Source of the DNA: Deinococcus aquaedulcis
GTDB lineage: Bacteria; Deinococcota; Deinococci; Deinococcales; Deinococcaceae
Assembly (NCBI RefSeq): GCF_019693445.1
Contig: NZ_JAHRBL010000006.1
Location: forward strand, 124,001 to 188,000
Reading direction: 5' to 3'
DNA length: 64,000 nt
Positions 1 through 13,433 of this stretch are shown piece after piece (the stretch's first letter is position 1; every line of letters begins with the position of its first letter). The notes under the pieces were generated by a model. It was given only the letters and a program-made list of their open reading frames with translations. It was not told the origin of the DNA and did not search any database. The translations under genes were made by a program, and so were the position numbers.

Positions 1-3674
<3,674 letters not shown>

Positions 3675-3696
3675 GGTGCTTACCCCTTCCAGCTGG

Positions 3697-3733
3697 TGGC
3701 GGTGGGCCCCAGCCCTGAGGGGCAGCCACCGCC
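3697..3733 (-). promoter_or_regulatory. Hairpin between riboswitch and metH start
   Basis: GGCGGTGG at 3698-3705 pairs with CCACCGCC at 3726-3733, and GCCCC with GGGGC inside it, giving a strong stem just upstream of the metH ribosome-binding site (3682-3689). There is no T-run, so as the expression platform of the upstream riboswitch it would more likely act on ribosome access than as an intrinsic terminator. That role is inferred. Confidence 0.45.
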
Positions 3734-3806
3734 CTTGTCGTTGCAGCGTCCTTGCGCCGCCCTGCGGGCCATCGAATTCGCTCGCGCCATCGTCAGCGCC
3801 GTGCGG

Positions 3807-3905
3807 AAACTTCCTGGGAGCACCGGTGCCGAAATGTTGGCCGGTTGCCACGCCTTCACGGGGCAGGAAAAACCCTCGGGCGGTTCTGGATGACCACGCC
3901 TGAGT
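3807..3905 (-). ncRNA. SAM-I-family riboswitch upstream of metH
   Basis: Read on the reverse strand, the leader holds the SAM-I landmarks in order: TCATCCAGA; a P2 arm with kink-turn halves CCGCCCGAGGG and CCCCGTGAAGGCG; GGCAACC; a P3 arm pairing ACCGG with CCGGT; and GGTGCTCCCAGG. SAM-I riboswitches sense S-adenosylmethionine and switch off methionine genes, which fits metH as the next gene. The P1 closing stem is not clear by eye. A covariance-model search would settle the class. Confidence 0.78.
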
Positions 3906-3983
3906 TCAGGGCGCGGTAAAGGGGAGGATAGCGCAGGGCTGCGGGACAGGCGCTACCCCCGCATGGACAGGTTCAGCGGGCGA

Positions 3984-4436
3984 TCAGGCGGGTTGGAGCC
4001 AGGAGGCCAGCTGCTGCCGGAGATTCGCTTGTCCTACAACGAATGACACCTCATACAGACACCACGCTGCACTGTCCAGGGGGTCCCGGGTCGGGTCCGA
4101 GGCCTCGCACATGGCGCAGAGGCTACGGGCCGCCAGGAACAGAGGATCAGGGCTGTCGGCTGCGCGGTGCAGCGGCTCGCCTGAATCCGCCGCCTCATCG
4201 GCAATAGCGTCAAATTCCTCAGCCTGCGTTCGTAGAGATGAACGCCCTGGCACGGGCTGACCTTGCCGGATGGCGTCTAGCTGCTGCGCAAACTGCAGGT
4301 GATCCATCCCAGCGGTGCTCAGGGCCAGTTCAATACTGTGGGCACTCAGGCGCCTCAGGGTCTCCGGTTCTTGGCGCTGCAGAAGCCGGGCCAGGGCTTC
4401 GTCTTCCAGCAGGCGACCGAGCTTCTCTCCATCCAT
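3984..4436 (-). CDS. Unknown small protein, 150 aa
   Basis: Not recognised. An acidic, helix-rich protein opening MDGEKLGRLLEDEALARLLQ, with a middle rich in D, E and A and a C-terminus with two cysteines and a tryptophan. There is no signal peptide or membrane segment. I chose the ATG at 4436; six codons further upstream the frame begins with a TTG. It lies between metH with its riboswitch and the BTAD regulator, same strand as both, with no close spacing to suggest an operon. Confidence 0.6.
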   Translation of the reverse strand: MDGEKLGRLLEDEALARLLQRQEPETLRRLSAHSIELALSTAGMDHLQFAQQLDAIRQGQPVPGRSSLRTQAEEFDAIADEAADSGEPLHRAADSPDPLFLAARSLCAMCEASDPTRDPLDSAAWCLYEVSFVVGQANLRQQLASWLQPA

Positions 4437-4616
4437 CTGGTCATTCTGCTGCAAGCCGGTTCGCTGGCGCCCGCTTCCACCCCCACGGCTCTTGCCCGCC
4501 GGGAATGCGTCGGTCCTGCCATGGCCTCGACTGAAGGGGGGTAGACGCCTGCCCCTTTCCTGTGCCCATTCACTGCCATGGCATCGTCTGGGCGACTGGT
4601 GGACTCGTCGCCCGGG

Positions 4617-7319
4617 TCAGCGGTGCTCGACCAAGCCCACCGTCGCCAGCACCGGCCGCAGCACGTCCCAGCCGTCCTCGCCCTGGGGAGACAGCAGCGT
4701 CTGCGCCTCCAAGGCCAGGGCGCGGGCGGCATCGTGATCGCCGGTGTCCAGGGCCAGCGCGGCCTGCTCGGCCACGATCAGACCGCGAATAGAACCGGCG
4801 TTCAGGGTGCGGGCGCAAGTGTCGGCGTCGGTCAGCGCCGCCGCTGCGTCCCGGCACTGGCCCAGGCGGCGCAGGCTGGCCCCGTAGCGCCACAGGCTCA
4901 GCACGCGGCCCCGGGTGGGGGTTTCACCGGGCAGGGCGTCCAATGAGGCGCGGTACTGCTCGGCGGCCCGCTCAAACTGGCCACTCTGAAAATGGCTGTA
5001 GCCCAGCCAGTACAGGATGTTGGACCGGCGCGCCGGGGCGGGCCCGTGCGTCAGGGCGCGGTTCAGGGCCGCTTCGGCCTCGGGCCAGCGCTCCAGGCAG
5101 GCCAGGGCGGCGCCGCTTTCCAGCAGCAGCGCCGAGTGGTGGTCGGCGCTGAGCAGTGGGCCCCAGGTGTTCAGGGCCGCCTGCACGGTGGCCACTGCCG
5201 CCTCGTAGTCGTCCTGCTCGGTGCAGAACTTGGCGTGGTGTGTGGCGTGCTCGGCGTGCAGGGCGGGGTCCTGGGTGCGGTGGGCCAGGGTCTGCATGGC
5301 CGCCAGCGCCTGCGCGCGGGTGGCCGGGTCATCCAGATGGCGGCATAGCTCGCTGCGGGCGGCATGCAGGGCAAAAGCGGCCTGTGGCGGGGGGGAACCT
5401 GCTAGGGCCCGGGCATACAGGTCCAGGGCCTCGGCGTGGGCGTAGAGCCCGGCGGCCTCCTGCGCGGCCTGCTGCCAGTGCGGCCACGCCAGAGGGCCTT
5501 CGCCCGCCTGTTCGAAGTGGCGGGCCACCGCAGCGGCGGGGGTGCCCGGGGGGGCCAGCCGCGCCAGCCGGCCATGGAGCAGCCCCGCGCGCGGCGCCCC
5601 CATGCCCGCCGCCAGCACCCGGCGGTGCAGGTGGTGCCCAAAGCGGTAGGCCGGGCCCTCGGGCACGATCAGCCGGGCGGCCTCGGCGCGCTCCAGGGCG
5701 TCCAGGGCGGCCAGTTCGGGGAGGTCGCAGGCGGCGGCCACCAGGGCCACCGGAAAGATTTCGCCCCACAGCGCCCCCGCCTGCAGCAGCTGCCGCGTCT
5801 GGGGGCCCAGGCGCTCCACCCGCTGCGCGATGGCGGCGGCCACGCTGCTGGAAATGGGGACCTCGGCGTAATCCACCGTCGAGGCGTCAAAGGGGGTATG
5901 CCAGCGCCCGCCACGCTCGGTGAGCAGGCCGCGCTCCCGCAGATCGCGCAGGGTTTCGAGCAAGAACAGCGGATGCCCGGCGGTGGCTTCAAACAGGCGG
6001 CGGCTGAACAGCGGCGCCGGGGCCCCCGAGAGGCGCTCGATCAGGCGGGCTACCTCGGTCTCGCCCAGTTCGGCCAGCGCGAGGCGCGGGGGGTCCAGGC
6101 GGGCCAGCACAGCCTGAAGGTCGGCGCGGGCGGCCAGCTCGCCGGGCCGGGCGGTCAGCCACAGCCGGGGCACGCCCCGGTGCAGCGCCAGAAAGGCTGC
6201 TTCCAGCGTGCTGGGGTCCAGCCAGTGCAGGTCCTCCACGATCAGGGTGTGCCCGCTGCACAGGCTCACCAGGGCCTGGGCCAGTGCGTCCAGCAGGGCG
6301 GCGCGGTCGGTCAGGCCCGGGACGCCGGGGGCGGCCAGGGCGGCACTCAGCACCGGCCGCAGCCGTTCGGGGCAGCGGTGCAGCCCCGCGCTTCTCAGCA
6401 GGTCCAGCAGCGCGCCGTAGGGCAGCGGCGTGAGTTCCGCCGCGCCGCGCACCACCAGCGCGTCCCCGGCCGCCTCGGTGACCAGCCGGGTTTTGCCCAC
6501 GCCCGCCTCGCCCAGCACCAGCGTCAGGCGGCCAGCGCGCAGGGCGGCGCAGTCGGCCTCGCGGCCCACCAGCGGCACGCCCGCCGGGCGCGGGCTGGCC
6601 GCCGGGCCCGACAGCAGCGCGTCCACCTGGGCTTTCAGGGCCACGGTGGCGGGCAGGGGACCTGCGCCCAGTTCCTGACGCAGCCGCCGCTCCAGGGTCT
6701 CGTAGGCGGCCAGGGCGTCGGCGGGCTGGCCCAGGGCCAGATGCGCGTCCATGACGGCGCGCACGGTGCGTTCGCGCAGGGGGTCCAGGCTCAGGGCGCG
6801 GCGGTGGCCCTCCAGGGCGGCGGCCCAGTGACCGGCCCCGGCGTGGGCGGCAGCGGCGGCGTCCAGGGCGCGCAACTGGTCTTCAAAGGCGGCCTGCGCC
6901 GTGGCCTCGTGCCAGTCCTCGAAGGTGGCGGCGCCCGGCACGCTCAGGTGATCCAGAAAGCGGCCCCCGGCCAGGGCGGCGGCCTGCCCCGGCTCGCCCC
7001 TGGCCAGCGCGGCGCGCAGTTCAGTCAGGTCCACGCGCACGCTGGGGCACAGGGCCAGCGCTGACCCCGACACCTCCAGCCACGCCCCCACCCCGCAGGC
7101 CCGCAGGCGGTGCACCTGCACCCGCAGGTTGCGCCGCGCCGCGCCCTCGTCCTGGTCGGTCCACAGCAGGTCGGCCAGCACCTCGCGCGGGGTCTGGCCT
7201 TCCAGGGCAAGGTACGCCAGCAGCGCCAGACTCTTGCCGGGGACGTCCAGCGCCCCACCGTCCAGGGTGACCTGCGGCACGCCCAGCGTCTTGAGATACA
7301 GCCCGGCCTGGGGGGTCAT
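4617..7319 (-). CDS. BTAD-domain transcriptional regulator with AAA ATPase and TPR regions
   Basis: A 900-residue cytoplasmic regulator of the SARP/AfsR type. Order: N-terminal winged helix (1-100), bacterial transcriptional activator domain (about 100-240), STAND/AAA NTPase with Walker A GEAGVGKT near 270-278 and Walker B LIVEDLHWLD near 360-368, then alpha-helical TPR-like repeats. In this family NTP binding and the repeats control DNA binding by the winged helix, usually at heptamer direct repeats of 11-base period. I chose the ATG at 7319 because GAGGG lies seven bases upstream; a further in-frame start exists at 7358. It is divergent from an 81-codon gene whose promoter carries such a repeat. 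The signal it senses is unknown. Confidence 0.85.
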   Translation of the reverse strand: MTPQAGLYLKTLGVPQVTLDGGALDVPGKSLALLAYLALEGQTPREVLADLLWTDQDEGAARRNLRVQVHRLRACGVGAWLEVSGSALALCPSVRVDLTELRAALARGEPGQAAALAGGRFLDHLSVPGAATFEDWHEATAQAAFEDQLRALDAAAAAHAGAGHWAAALEGHRRALSLDPLRERTVRAVMDAHLALGQPADALAAYETLERRLRQELGAGPLPATVALKAQVDALLSGPAASPRPAGVPLVGREADCAALRAGRLTLVLGEAGVGKTRLVTEAAGDALVVRGAAELTPLPYGALLDLLRSAGLHRCPERLRPVLSAALAAPGVPGLTDRAALLDALAQALVSLCSGHTLIVEDLHWLDPSTLEAAFLALHRGVPRLWLTARPGELAARADLQAVLARLDPPRLALAELGETEVARLIERLSGAPAPLFSRRLFEATAGHPLFLLETLRDLRERGLLTERGGRWHTPFDASTVDYAEVPISSSVAAAIAQRVERLGPQTRQLLQAGALWGEIFPVALVAAACDLPELAALDALERAEAARLIVPEGPAYRFGHHLHRRVLAAGMGAPRAGLLHGRLARLAPPGTPAAAVARHFEQAGEGPLAWPHWQQAAQEAAGLYAHAEALDLYARALAGSPPPQAAFALHAARSELCRHLDDPATRAQALAAMQTLAHRTQDPALHAEHATHHAKFCTEQDDYEAAVATVQAALNTWGPLLSADHHSALLLESGAALACLERWPEAEAALNRALTHGPAPARRSNILYWLGYSHFQSGQFERAAEQYRASLDALPGETPTRGRVLSLWRYGASLRRLGQCRDAAAALTDADTCARTLNAGSIRGLIVAEQAALALDTGDHDAARALALEAQTLLSPQGEDGWDVLRPVLATVGLVEHR

Positions 7320-7401
7320 GTGGACCCTCAGTGTACGCCGGGGCGGACGCCGGGTCATCTGGGGTGCGGGGCACGCGCCCGCAGCGGGGTGGGGCGCCTC
7401 T

Positions 7402-7434
7402 GCAACGCCCGCGCAACACTCGCTCTTCTACGCT
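7402..7434 (+). promoter_or_regulatory. 7-4-7 direct repeat plus -10 box before the 81-aa gene
   Basis: GCAACGC (7402-7408), four bases, then GCAACAC (7413-7419): a direct repeat of 11-base period. Nine bases later comes TACGCT (7429-7434), a TANNNT -10 box that ends eight bases before the ATG at 7443. This matches the layout of SARP-activated promoters (heptamers with 4-base spacers close to the -10). The neighbouring divergent BTAD regulator is the obvious candidate binder, by inference. Confidence 0.5.
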
Positions 7435-7442
7435 GGCCCACG

Positions 7443-7688
7443 ATGAAGCCTGTTCGCCCCGACCCCAGCCTCCCTTTGCCCCAGCCGCCCGAGGCGGGGG
7501 CCGTCCCTGGCCCGGACAGCGGCCCCGAAGAGTACGTGCTGCGCATTGAACGCCGCCCGGGCGGCCTGCGCCTGCACCTGCGCGAGGGCCGCGCGCCCCA
7601 GCAACCGGTGACGTGGCGCGAATTCCCCGACACCGACGCCCTGCTGCGCCACCTGTGGACCCTGCTGGAGCCCGGCGGGCTGCGGTAG
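7443..7688 (+). CDS. Unknown small protein, 81 aa
   Basis: Not recognised. The proline-rich N-terminus (about 25 residues) is followed by a compact basic/aromatic domain containing YVLRIERRPGGLRLHLREG and a C-terminal helix ending in LLEPGGLR. No signal peptide or membrane segment. Predicted to be leaderless: TACGCT lies eight bases before the ATG. It is divergent from the BTAD regulator at 4617-7319 and may be its target, because an 11-base-period direct repeat lies just upstream of the -10. Confidence 0.65.
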   Translation: MKPVRPDPSLPLPQPPEAGAVPGPDSGPEEYVLRIERRPGGLRLHLREGRAPQQPVTWREFPDTDALLRHLWTLLEPGGLR

Positions 7689-7698
7689 CGCCCAGGGC

Positions 7699-9177
7699 CT
7701 AGCGGGCCACGGGAAGGCTGGCTTCGCTCAGCCGGGCCCGCAACTCGGCGCGGGCCACCTTGCCGGTTTCGGTGCGCGGCAGGGCGGGCAGAACCGTCAG
7801 CCGGGGGCGCAGGCGGCGGGGAAGGACCGCTTCCAGCCGCTGGTGCAGCGTGGCCGCGCCGCCCTCTTCTGGTGCCAGCTCCACGAAGGCCAGGGGCGCC
7901 TGTCCGTATTCCGCGCACGGCACCCCGAACACCGCGCAGGCCCGCACGCCGGGCTGCGCGCACAGCACCGCTTCAAGCTGCGCGGGCCACACGTTCTCGC
8001 CGCCCACGATCATCAGGTCGTCGGCGCGGCCCCGCAGGTGCACGCGCCCAGCTGGGTCCAGGGTGCCCAGGTCCCCGGTGTTCAGCCACCCGCGCGACAG
8101 CAGGCCGCGCACCTGTAACTGGCCGTCTGGGGCCGTCTGCACCTGCACGCCGGGCAGTGGGGGCCCCACGCTGCCCGGCGTGGCGCGCAGGTCGTCGGGG
8201 GTGGCCAGGGCGATCAGGCCCGTTTCGGTGCTGCCGTAGAGGTTGAACAGCATGTCGCCCAGGCGCGCCTGGGTCTGCACCACCAGCGCGGGGTCCAGCG
8301 GCGCCGAGCCGCAAATGACCGTGTGGAGCGCGGGGGCGTGGCCCGCTTCCTGCAGCAGCCGGCGCAGCAGGGTGGGCACCACGACCAGCGTCCCCACCTG
8401 TTCCTGTGCCAACACGGTCCAGAGTTCTGCTGCCCTGGCCCCCCGGCGCAGGTGCAGCGGTGTGCCCAGCGCGAGGGCCAGCGCCAGGGTGCTGAGGCCG
8501 TGGCCGTGCCACAGCGGCAGGGGCAACAGGGCCGCGCGCTCCCGGGCGGGGCGCAGAGCCTGCAGCAGCCGCAGCCCCACCCGGCCGGCCGCCCGGGGTG
8601 AGACCCGGCGCGTGACCACCTGGGGCTCACCGGTGGTCCCGGAGGTCAGCAGCACCGGGCGGCCGGCGCGGGGCCAGCCAGGGCGGGGTGCGCTGGGTTG
8701 AGGCTGGCCGCCTGGGGCCCCCGCCGTCAGTGCCACCGTGGGCAGGTTCAGTGCGCCCAGCCGGGGGTCATCGGTCAGCAGCGCGCGGATGGGGTGGCCT
8801 CCCAGGCGCCGGGCCACCTCGTCGGGCGGGCCCGGGGGCACCAGCAGCACCCGCGCCCCCACCCGCAGTGCCCCCAGCAGCCCGGCCACAAAGGGCCGCC
8901 CACCCTCGCTGCACAGCGCGGCCCAGTCGCCAGGGCGGACGCAGGGGCCCAGGCGGGCCGCCACCTCATCAGCGCGTGCTTGCAGCTGTGCCCAGGTGGC
9001 GGGCCCGTCCGCATCGGTCAGTGCCAAGCGGTGGGGGGTGCGCCGCGCGTGCCACGCCACCAGTGCATAAAGGGTTGGCCCATGCCGCAGCACGGCTGCC
9101 GCCAGCCCCAGCAAGGCCCTTGGTGGTGCTGGAGCCAGCACCCCGGTGGCCGTGATCGCGCGCCACGCGGCCCTCAT
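7699..9177 (-). CDS. AMP-dependent acyl-CoA synthetase/ligase family protein
   Basis: A 492-residue class I adenylate-forming enzyme: it activates a carboxylic acid as acyl-AMP and normally transfers it to CoA. Visible motifs are the phosphate loop LLTSGTTGEPQ, the adenine-binding YGSTETG, the hinge region NTGDLGTLDPAGRVHLRGR, the core MIVGGENVWPAQLE and the C-terminal catalytic lysine context ETGKVARAELR. The substrate cannot be told from sequence. The ATG at 9177 overlaps the stop of the upstream SDR gene by ATGA, so the two are probably translated together, suggesting a two-step pathway on an acyl or aryl substrate. Confidence 0.88.
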   Translation of the reverse strand: MRAAWRAITATGVLAPAPPRALLGLAAAVLRHGPTLYALVAWHARRTPHRLALTDADGPATWAQLQARADEVAARLGPCVRPGDWAALCSEGGRPFVAGLLGALRVGARVLLVPPGPPDEVARRLGGHPIRALLTDDPRLGALNLPTVALTAGAPGGQPQPSAPRPGWPRAGRPVLLTSGTTGEPQVVTRRVSPRAAGRVGLRLLQALRPARERAALLPLPLWHGHGLSTLALALALGTPLHLRRGARAAELWTVLAQEQVGTLVVVPTLLRRLLQEAGHAPALHTVICGSAPLDPALVVQTQARLGDMLFNLYGSTETGLIALATPDDLRATPGSVGPPLPGVQVQTAPDGQLQVRGLLSRGWLNTGDLGTLDPAGRVHLRGRADDLMIVGGENVWPAQLEAVLCAQPGVRACAVFGVPCAEYGQAPLAFVELAPEEGGAATLHQRLEAVLPRRLRPRLTVLPALPRTETGKVARAELRARLSEASLPVAR

Positions 9178-10016
9178 GGGTGGGCCGCCAGCCGGCTTTC
9201 CAGACGTTCGAGCGCCCCCAGCGCGCGGCCCAGGGCGTGTGGCGCCAGCAGGCCCGCGAGTTCCACGCCCCGCAGCCACCACGGCGCGGCGCGCACCACC
9301 GGACGCACCAGGGGCCACGTCACAGCCTGCGCGGCGTCCTCGGCACTCAGGGCAGGCAAAGCGCGGTAGGCGCGGGTGGGGGCGCTCATGGGGGTGCGCA
9401 CCAGGGGCAGGTACACACTGGCCACCCGCACGTGCGGCCATTCAGTGCCAGCGGCGTGCAGCCACAGGTCAAAGCCTGCCTTGCTGCCCTGGTAGGCGCT
9501 CCAGCGCGGGGCGCCCACATGCCGCGCCGACACACTGGATACGTTCACCACCACGCCCCCGGCTGCCAGCGCGGGCAAGAGCGCCAGCAGCAGCGCCGCC
9601 GGCCCACTGAAATTCACCGCCAGCAGCCGGGACAGGTCCTGCTTGGCCTCGCCGTCCTGCGCCCGGCGCCGCACCGAGCGCCCCGCGTTGCTGATCACCG
9701 CGTGCAGCTGGGGGTGGTCCGCCCGCAGGCGCGCCGCCACCGCCTGCACCTCGGCCGGGTCGGCCAGATTGGCGGGGTAGACGTGGGCCTGCCCCCCAGC
9801 TGCGCGAATCTGCCCCGCCACGGTGTCCAGTGCCGCCTCCCGCCGCGCCAGCAGCAGCACAGTAGCCCCCGCCTGTCCCAGGTGCCGCGCGGTGGCCGCC
9901 CCAATCCCCGAGGACGCCCCCGTGACCAGAATGGTGCGCCCCGCCACTGCCCGCCGCAGCGCCCTGGGATCACGGCAGGCCGGCGGAGAGAGCAGCAGGC
10001 GGGCCAGGGCAGACAT
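9174..10016 (-). CDS. Short-chain dehydrogenase/reductase family protein
   Basis: A 280-residue NAD(P)-dependent oxidoreductase. Cofactor loop TGASSGIG near residue 35, NAG near 110, and catalytic Ser with YxxxK (VNVSSVS, then YQGSK). The C-terminal extension is rich in Leu and Ala and could contact membrane. TATCAT ends six bases before the ATG at 10016, so the message is probably leaderless. Its stop overlaps the start of the ligase-like gene (ATGA), indicating one operon. The substrate is unknown. Confidence 0.9.
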   Translation of the reverse strand: MSALARLLLSPPACRDPRALRRAVAGRTILVTGASSGIGAATARHLGQAGATVLLLARREAALDTVAGQIRAAGGQAHVYPANLADPAEVQAVAARLRADHPQLHAVISNAGRSVRRRAQDGEAKQDLSRLLAVNFSGPAALLLALLPALAAGGVVVNVSSVSARHVGAPRWSAYQGSKAGFDLWLHAAGTEWPHVRVASVYLPLVRTPMSAPTRAYRALPALSAEDAAQAVTWPLVRPVVRAAPWWLRGVELAGLLAPHALGRALGALERLESRLAAHP

Positions 10017-10084
10017 GAAGACATGATAAAGGTGGAGAGGCGGATGGCCTATGGCTCAAAGCCAGGGTTCGGACCATTTGATAT

Positions 10085-10220
10085 GGAGGCCGATGGAATC
10101 GTTCAGAGCGACGATTCACTGCGGTCGGAGGGACTCGCAGAGCGGCAGAGCAGAGAGGGAGAACAGGCGGACGTTCGGGCGTAGCGCTGGCAATCCAGCT
10201 CTGCTGCGGATTTTGGGCGG
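10085..10220 (+). repeat. Dispersed intergenic repeat, family D copy 1
   Basis: Shares an ordered set of words with the element at 16195-16330: ACGATTCACT, about ten to twenty bases, GGACTCGCAGAGC, a purine-rich run ending GGAGAA, TTCGGGCGT, and a terminal TGCGGATT/CGGGATT block. Other, more diverged copies lie near 38.1, 58.2 and 61.7 kb. Non-coding in both strands as far as I can tell. Confidence 0.6.
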
Positions 10221-10398
10221 TGCAGACAGAAACCTTGTCAACGGGCTATGGGGAGCGGGCCGACGAACCTATCCGCCTCCCGTGTGGACAACTCACCAAG
10301 GTGAGAACTTAGGCAGTGGCGCCGACAAGGGAGAACGGGGCTGCCGGCCCAGACAACGTTGTCGCAACTGCCCTCCCACAGCGCCCGAACAGCCCCCC

Positions 10399-10432
10399 GG
10401 CCCATGGCTCATGGCCCAAAGCCCATGGCCCC
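10399..10432. repeat. Palindromic repeat, family B single copy
   Basis: Composed of CCCATGGC and CTCATGGCCCA words, the same as the paired copies at 27.7-27.9 and 30.9-31.1 kb. It sits directly at the 3' end of pheA and could be part of its transcript. Confidence 0.6.
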
Positions 10433-10433
10433 T

Positions 10434-11270
<837 letters not shown>

Positions 11271-11345
11271 GCCTGCGAGGCTAGCGCGCTGGACTGAAGC
11301 CCAGACGGCGGCACATAGACGTATGGCGCGCGTATCGTGGGCGGC

Positions 11346-12758
11346 GTGACCTCCATGCCTGATCCCATTCTGGACCTGGACGCTGTAACGCTGGGCGCCG
11401 CCACCCGCCGGGGCGACCTCACCTGCTCTGAAGTGACCCGGCTGTACCTGGGGCGCGTGGGGGCCCTGAACCCGGCGCTGCGCGCGGTGATCACGGTCAG
11501 TCCCCGGGCCCAGGCCGACGCCGACGCCCTGGACAGCCTGCCCCGCGCGGCGCGCGGCCCGCTGCACGGCGTGCCCATGCTGATCAAGGACAACATTGAC
11601 GTGGCGGGCCTGCCCACCACGGCCGGCAGCGCCCTGCTGCGCGGGCATGTACCTGCCGCCGACGCCCCGCTGGTGGCCCGGCTGCGCGCGGCGGGCGCGG
11701 TGATTCTGGGCAAGGCCAACCTGACCGAATGGGCCAATTTCATGACCCTGGGCATGCCCAACGGCTATTCCAGCGCGGGCGGCCAGACGGTCAACCCCTG
11801 GGGCGAGGGCCTGGATACGGGCGGCAGCAGTTCGGGCAGCGGGGTGGCCGTGGCCGCCCGGCTGTGCGTGGCCGCCATTGGCACCGAAACCAGCGGCAGC
11901 ATCGTCAGCCCGGCGCACCAGAACGGGGTGATCGGCCTGAAACCCACGCTGGGGCTGGTGCCGCGCACGGGCATTGTGCCCATCAGCCACAGCCAGGACA
12001 CGGCCGGGCCCATCACCCGCAGTGCCCGCGACGCCGCCCTGATTCTCTCCGTGATTGCTGGCCCCGACGCTCACGACGAGGCCAGCCGCCGCCTCCCCGT
12101 GCCGGACCTGACGTTGATGGAAGCGGCCCTGAACGGCGCGGCCATTGGCATCATCCGGGATGAAGCCGGGCTGGACGAGCGCGAAACCGCCTCGCTGGCC
12201 CGGGTGCGGCTGGCCCTGCAGGAGGCTGGCGCGCAGGTGCAGGACCTGGACTTTCCCTCTCGCGCCGACCTGGGTACTCACGGCTGGGGCCTGGAAGTGC
12301 TGCTGTACGAGTTCAAGGGAGACCTGAACGCGTACCTGGCCGGGGTGGAGCACGGCCCGCACACCATGCAGGAGGTCATTGAGGCCAATGACCGCGACCC
12401 CGACCGCCTCCTGCGCTATGGCCAGACCCTGCTGCACGCCGCGCAGGGCACCCGGGGCGACGGGGGAGAAGCCGCCTACCGCCTTGCCCGCACCCGCGAC
12501 CTGAACCTCACCCGCGCCCGGGGCTTCGACACCCTGTTTGCCCGGGGCCTGGACCTCGTGCTGTTCCCCGGCATTCGTGGCTACCACCTCGCCGCCAAGG
12601 CCGGGTACCCCAGCGTGGCCGTCCCGGTTCCCCGCGACGGGGGCGTGCAGCCCGGCGGCGTCCTGCTGGTGGCCCCCGCCGGCGCCGACGCCCTGCTGCT
12701 GGCAGGCGCCGCGCATCTGAACCGCGTGCTGGGCGGGGTGCGGTTTCCCAAGGGGTGA
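11346..12758 (+). CDS. Amidase signature family enzyme
   Basis: A hydrolase of the amidase signature family using a Ser-cisSer-Lys triad: the lysine in MLIKDNIDV, the glycine/serine loop [14 protein letters not shown], and the nucleophile region [12 protein letters not shown]. About 470 residues, as usual. The C-terminus lacks the features of GatA, and no gatB or gatC is adjacent, so it is more likely a general amidase than the tRNA amidotransferase subunit. TATCGT at 11333-11338 lies seven bases before the GTG at 11346, supporting a leaderless start there; an ATG follows three codons later. Confidence 0.88.
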   Translation: MTSMPDPILDLDAVTLGAATRRGDLTCSEVTRLYLGRVGALNPALRAVITVSPRAQADADALDSLPRAARGPLHGVPMLIKDNIDVAGLPTTAGSALLRGHVPAADAPLVARLRAAGAVILGKANLTEWANFMTLGMPNGYSSAGGQTVNPWGEGLDTGGSSSGSGVAVAARLCVAAIGTETSGSIVSPAHQNGVIGLKPTLGLVPRTGIVPISHSQDTAGPITRSARDAALILSVIAGPDAHDEASRRLPVPDLTLMEAALNGAAIGIIRDEAGLDERETASLARVRLALQEAGAQVQDLDFPSRADLGTHGWGLEVLLYEFKGDLNAYLAGVEHGPHTMQEVIEANDRDPDRLLRYGQTLLHAAQGTRGDGGEAAYRLARTRDLNLTRARGFDTLFARGLDLVLFPGIRGYHLAAKAGYPSVAVPVPRDGGVQPGGVLLVAPAGADALLLAGAAHLNRVLGGVRFPKG

Positions 12759-12759
12759 G

Positions 12760-12820
12760 TGGACAGTGGGGAGTGGTCTTGAGCTTTTGCCACTTCCCAC
12801 TTCCCACTCCCCACTCCCCT
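12760..12820. repeat. Inverted repeat, family C copy 1, between convergent genes
   Basis: AGTGGGGAGTGG at 12765-12776 is perfectly complementary to CCACTCCCCACT at 12804-12815, with additional CACTTCCCACTTCCC words in between. It separates the convergent amidase and minC genes and probably folds into a hairpin in either transcript. The same words flank the interval at 22.2-22.5 kb. Confidence 0.6.
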
Positions 12821-13433
12821 ATTTCTGCACGTCAATCCGAATCGCGCCGTCCAGCAGCCTCGCCATTTCCGGCACCGGCTGGTCGTCGCGGTGGCGCATG
12901 GTGCTCAGGCTGCTGCCTTCGGGGGCGCGGGCCACGGCGTCGGCAATGCGGATCTGGGCGCTGGCAATCGGCCGGGCCCAGACCATCGCCTCGCTGTTGC
13001 CGGTGCAGCCCGCGTGCGCCAGCCCGCGCAGGGCCCCCACCACGATCACGTCGCCCCCGGCCAGGATCTCGGCGCCAGGGTTCACGTCGCCCAGCACGAT
13101 CACGCTGCCGGGGTAGGACTCGCGCATGCCCGCGCGCAGGGTGTGCGGCACGATCTGCAGGCGGGGCGCGGGCGCCTGCAGGTCGGGGGCTGCACTGGCG
13201 GGGGCAGGCACGCTCACACGCGGCGCGCGCACCCGGCCCGGTGTGCCGCCCGCCGCCCGGATGCGCTGCAGGGCCACCTCCAGCGCTTCGGGGTCGGCGT
13301 CGCCCTGAATTTCGATGGTCACGTGGCTGGCCAGCAGTTCGGTGCGGGCGTCCAGTGCGTCCTGTACGGCCTGCGCCGTGTCTCCGGGTTCCAGGAGCAG
13401 GTTCAGGCCCCCCAGCGTGCCGCGCAACTTCAT
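12819..13433 (-). CDS. minC: Septum site-determining protein MinC
   Basis: Cell-division inhibitor that, with MinD, keeps FtsZ rings away from the wrong sites. 204 residues: an N-terminal domain (1-80), a proline/alanine linker, and the C-terminal beta-helix domain with GDVNPGAEILAGGDVIVVG and ALRGLAHAG, diagnostic of MinC. No minD or minE lies in this window. TAGATT ends six bases before the ATG, consistent with a leaderless message. The start codon lies inside one arm of an 11-base perfect inverted repeat. Confidence 0.95.
   Translation of the reverse strand: MKLRGTLGGLNLLLEPGDTAQAVQDALDARTELLASHVTIEIQGDADPEALEVALQRIRAAGGTPGRVRAPRVSVPAPASAAPDLQAPAPRLQIVPHTLRAGMRESYPGSVIVLGDVNPGAEILAGGDVIVVGALRGLAHAGCTGNSEAMVWARPIASAQIRIADAVARAPEGSSLSTMRHRDDQPVPEMARLLDGAIRIDVQK

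Larger units (their letters stand above)
10017..10433. other. Non-coding interval with two repeat elements
   Basis: This 417-base interval between the divergent-side SDR start and the pheA stop holds a family D dispersed repeat (about 10085-10220) and a family B palindromic repeat (10399-10432). I see no convincing gene between them. Confidence 0.6.

Noticed and set aside
3675..3983. Cobalamin riboswitch upstream of metH
   Set aside because: The leader lacks the B12 box; the kink-turn, GGCAACC and GGTGCT landmarks fit SAM-I.
10399..10432. Family B repeats as a CRISPR array
   Set aside because: There are no regular spacers; the words form inverted pairs instead of evenly spaced direct repeats.
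11346..12758. GatA subunit of the tRNA amidotransferase
   Set aside because: No gatB or gatC nearby, and the C-terminal half does not look like GatA.
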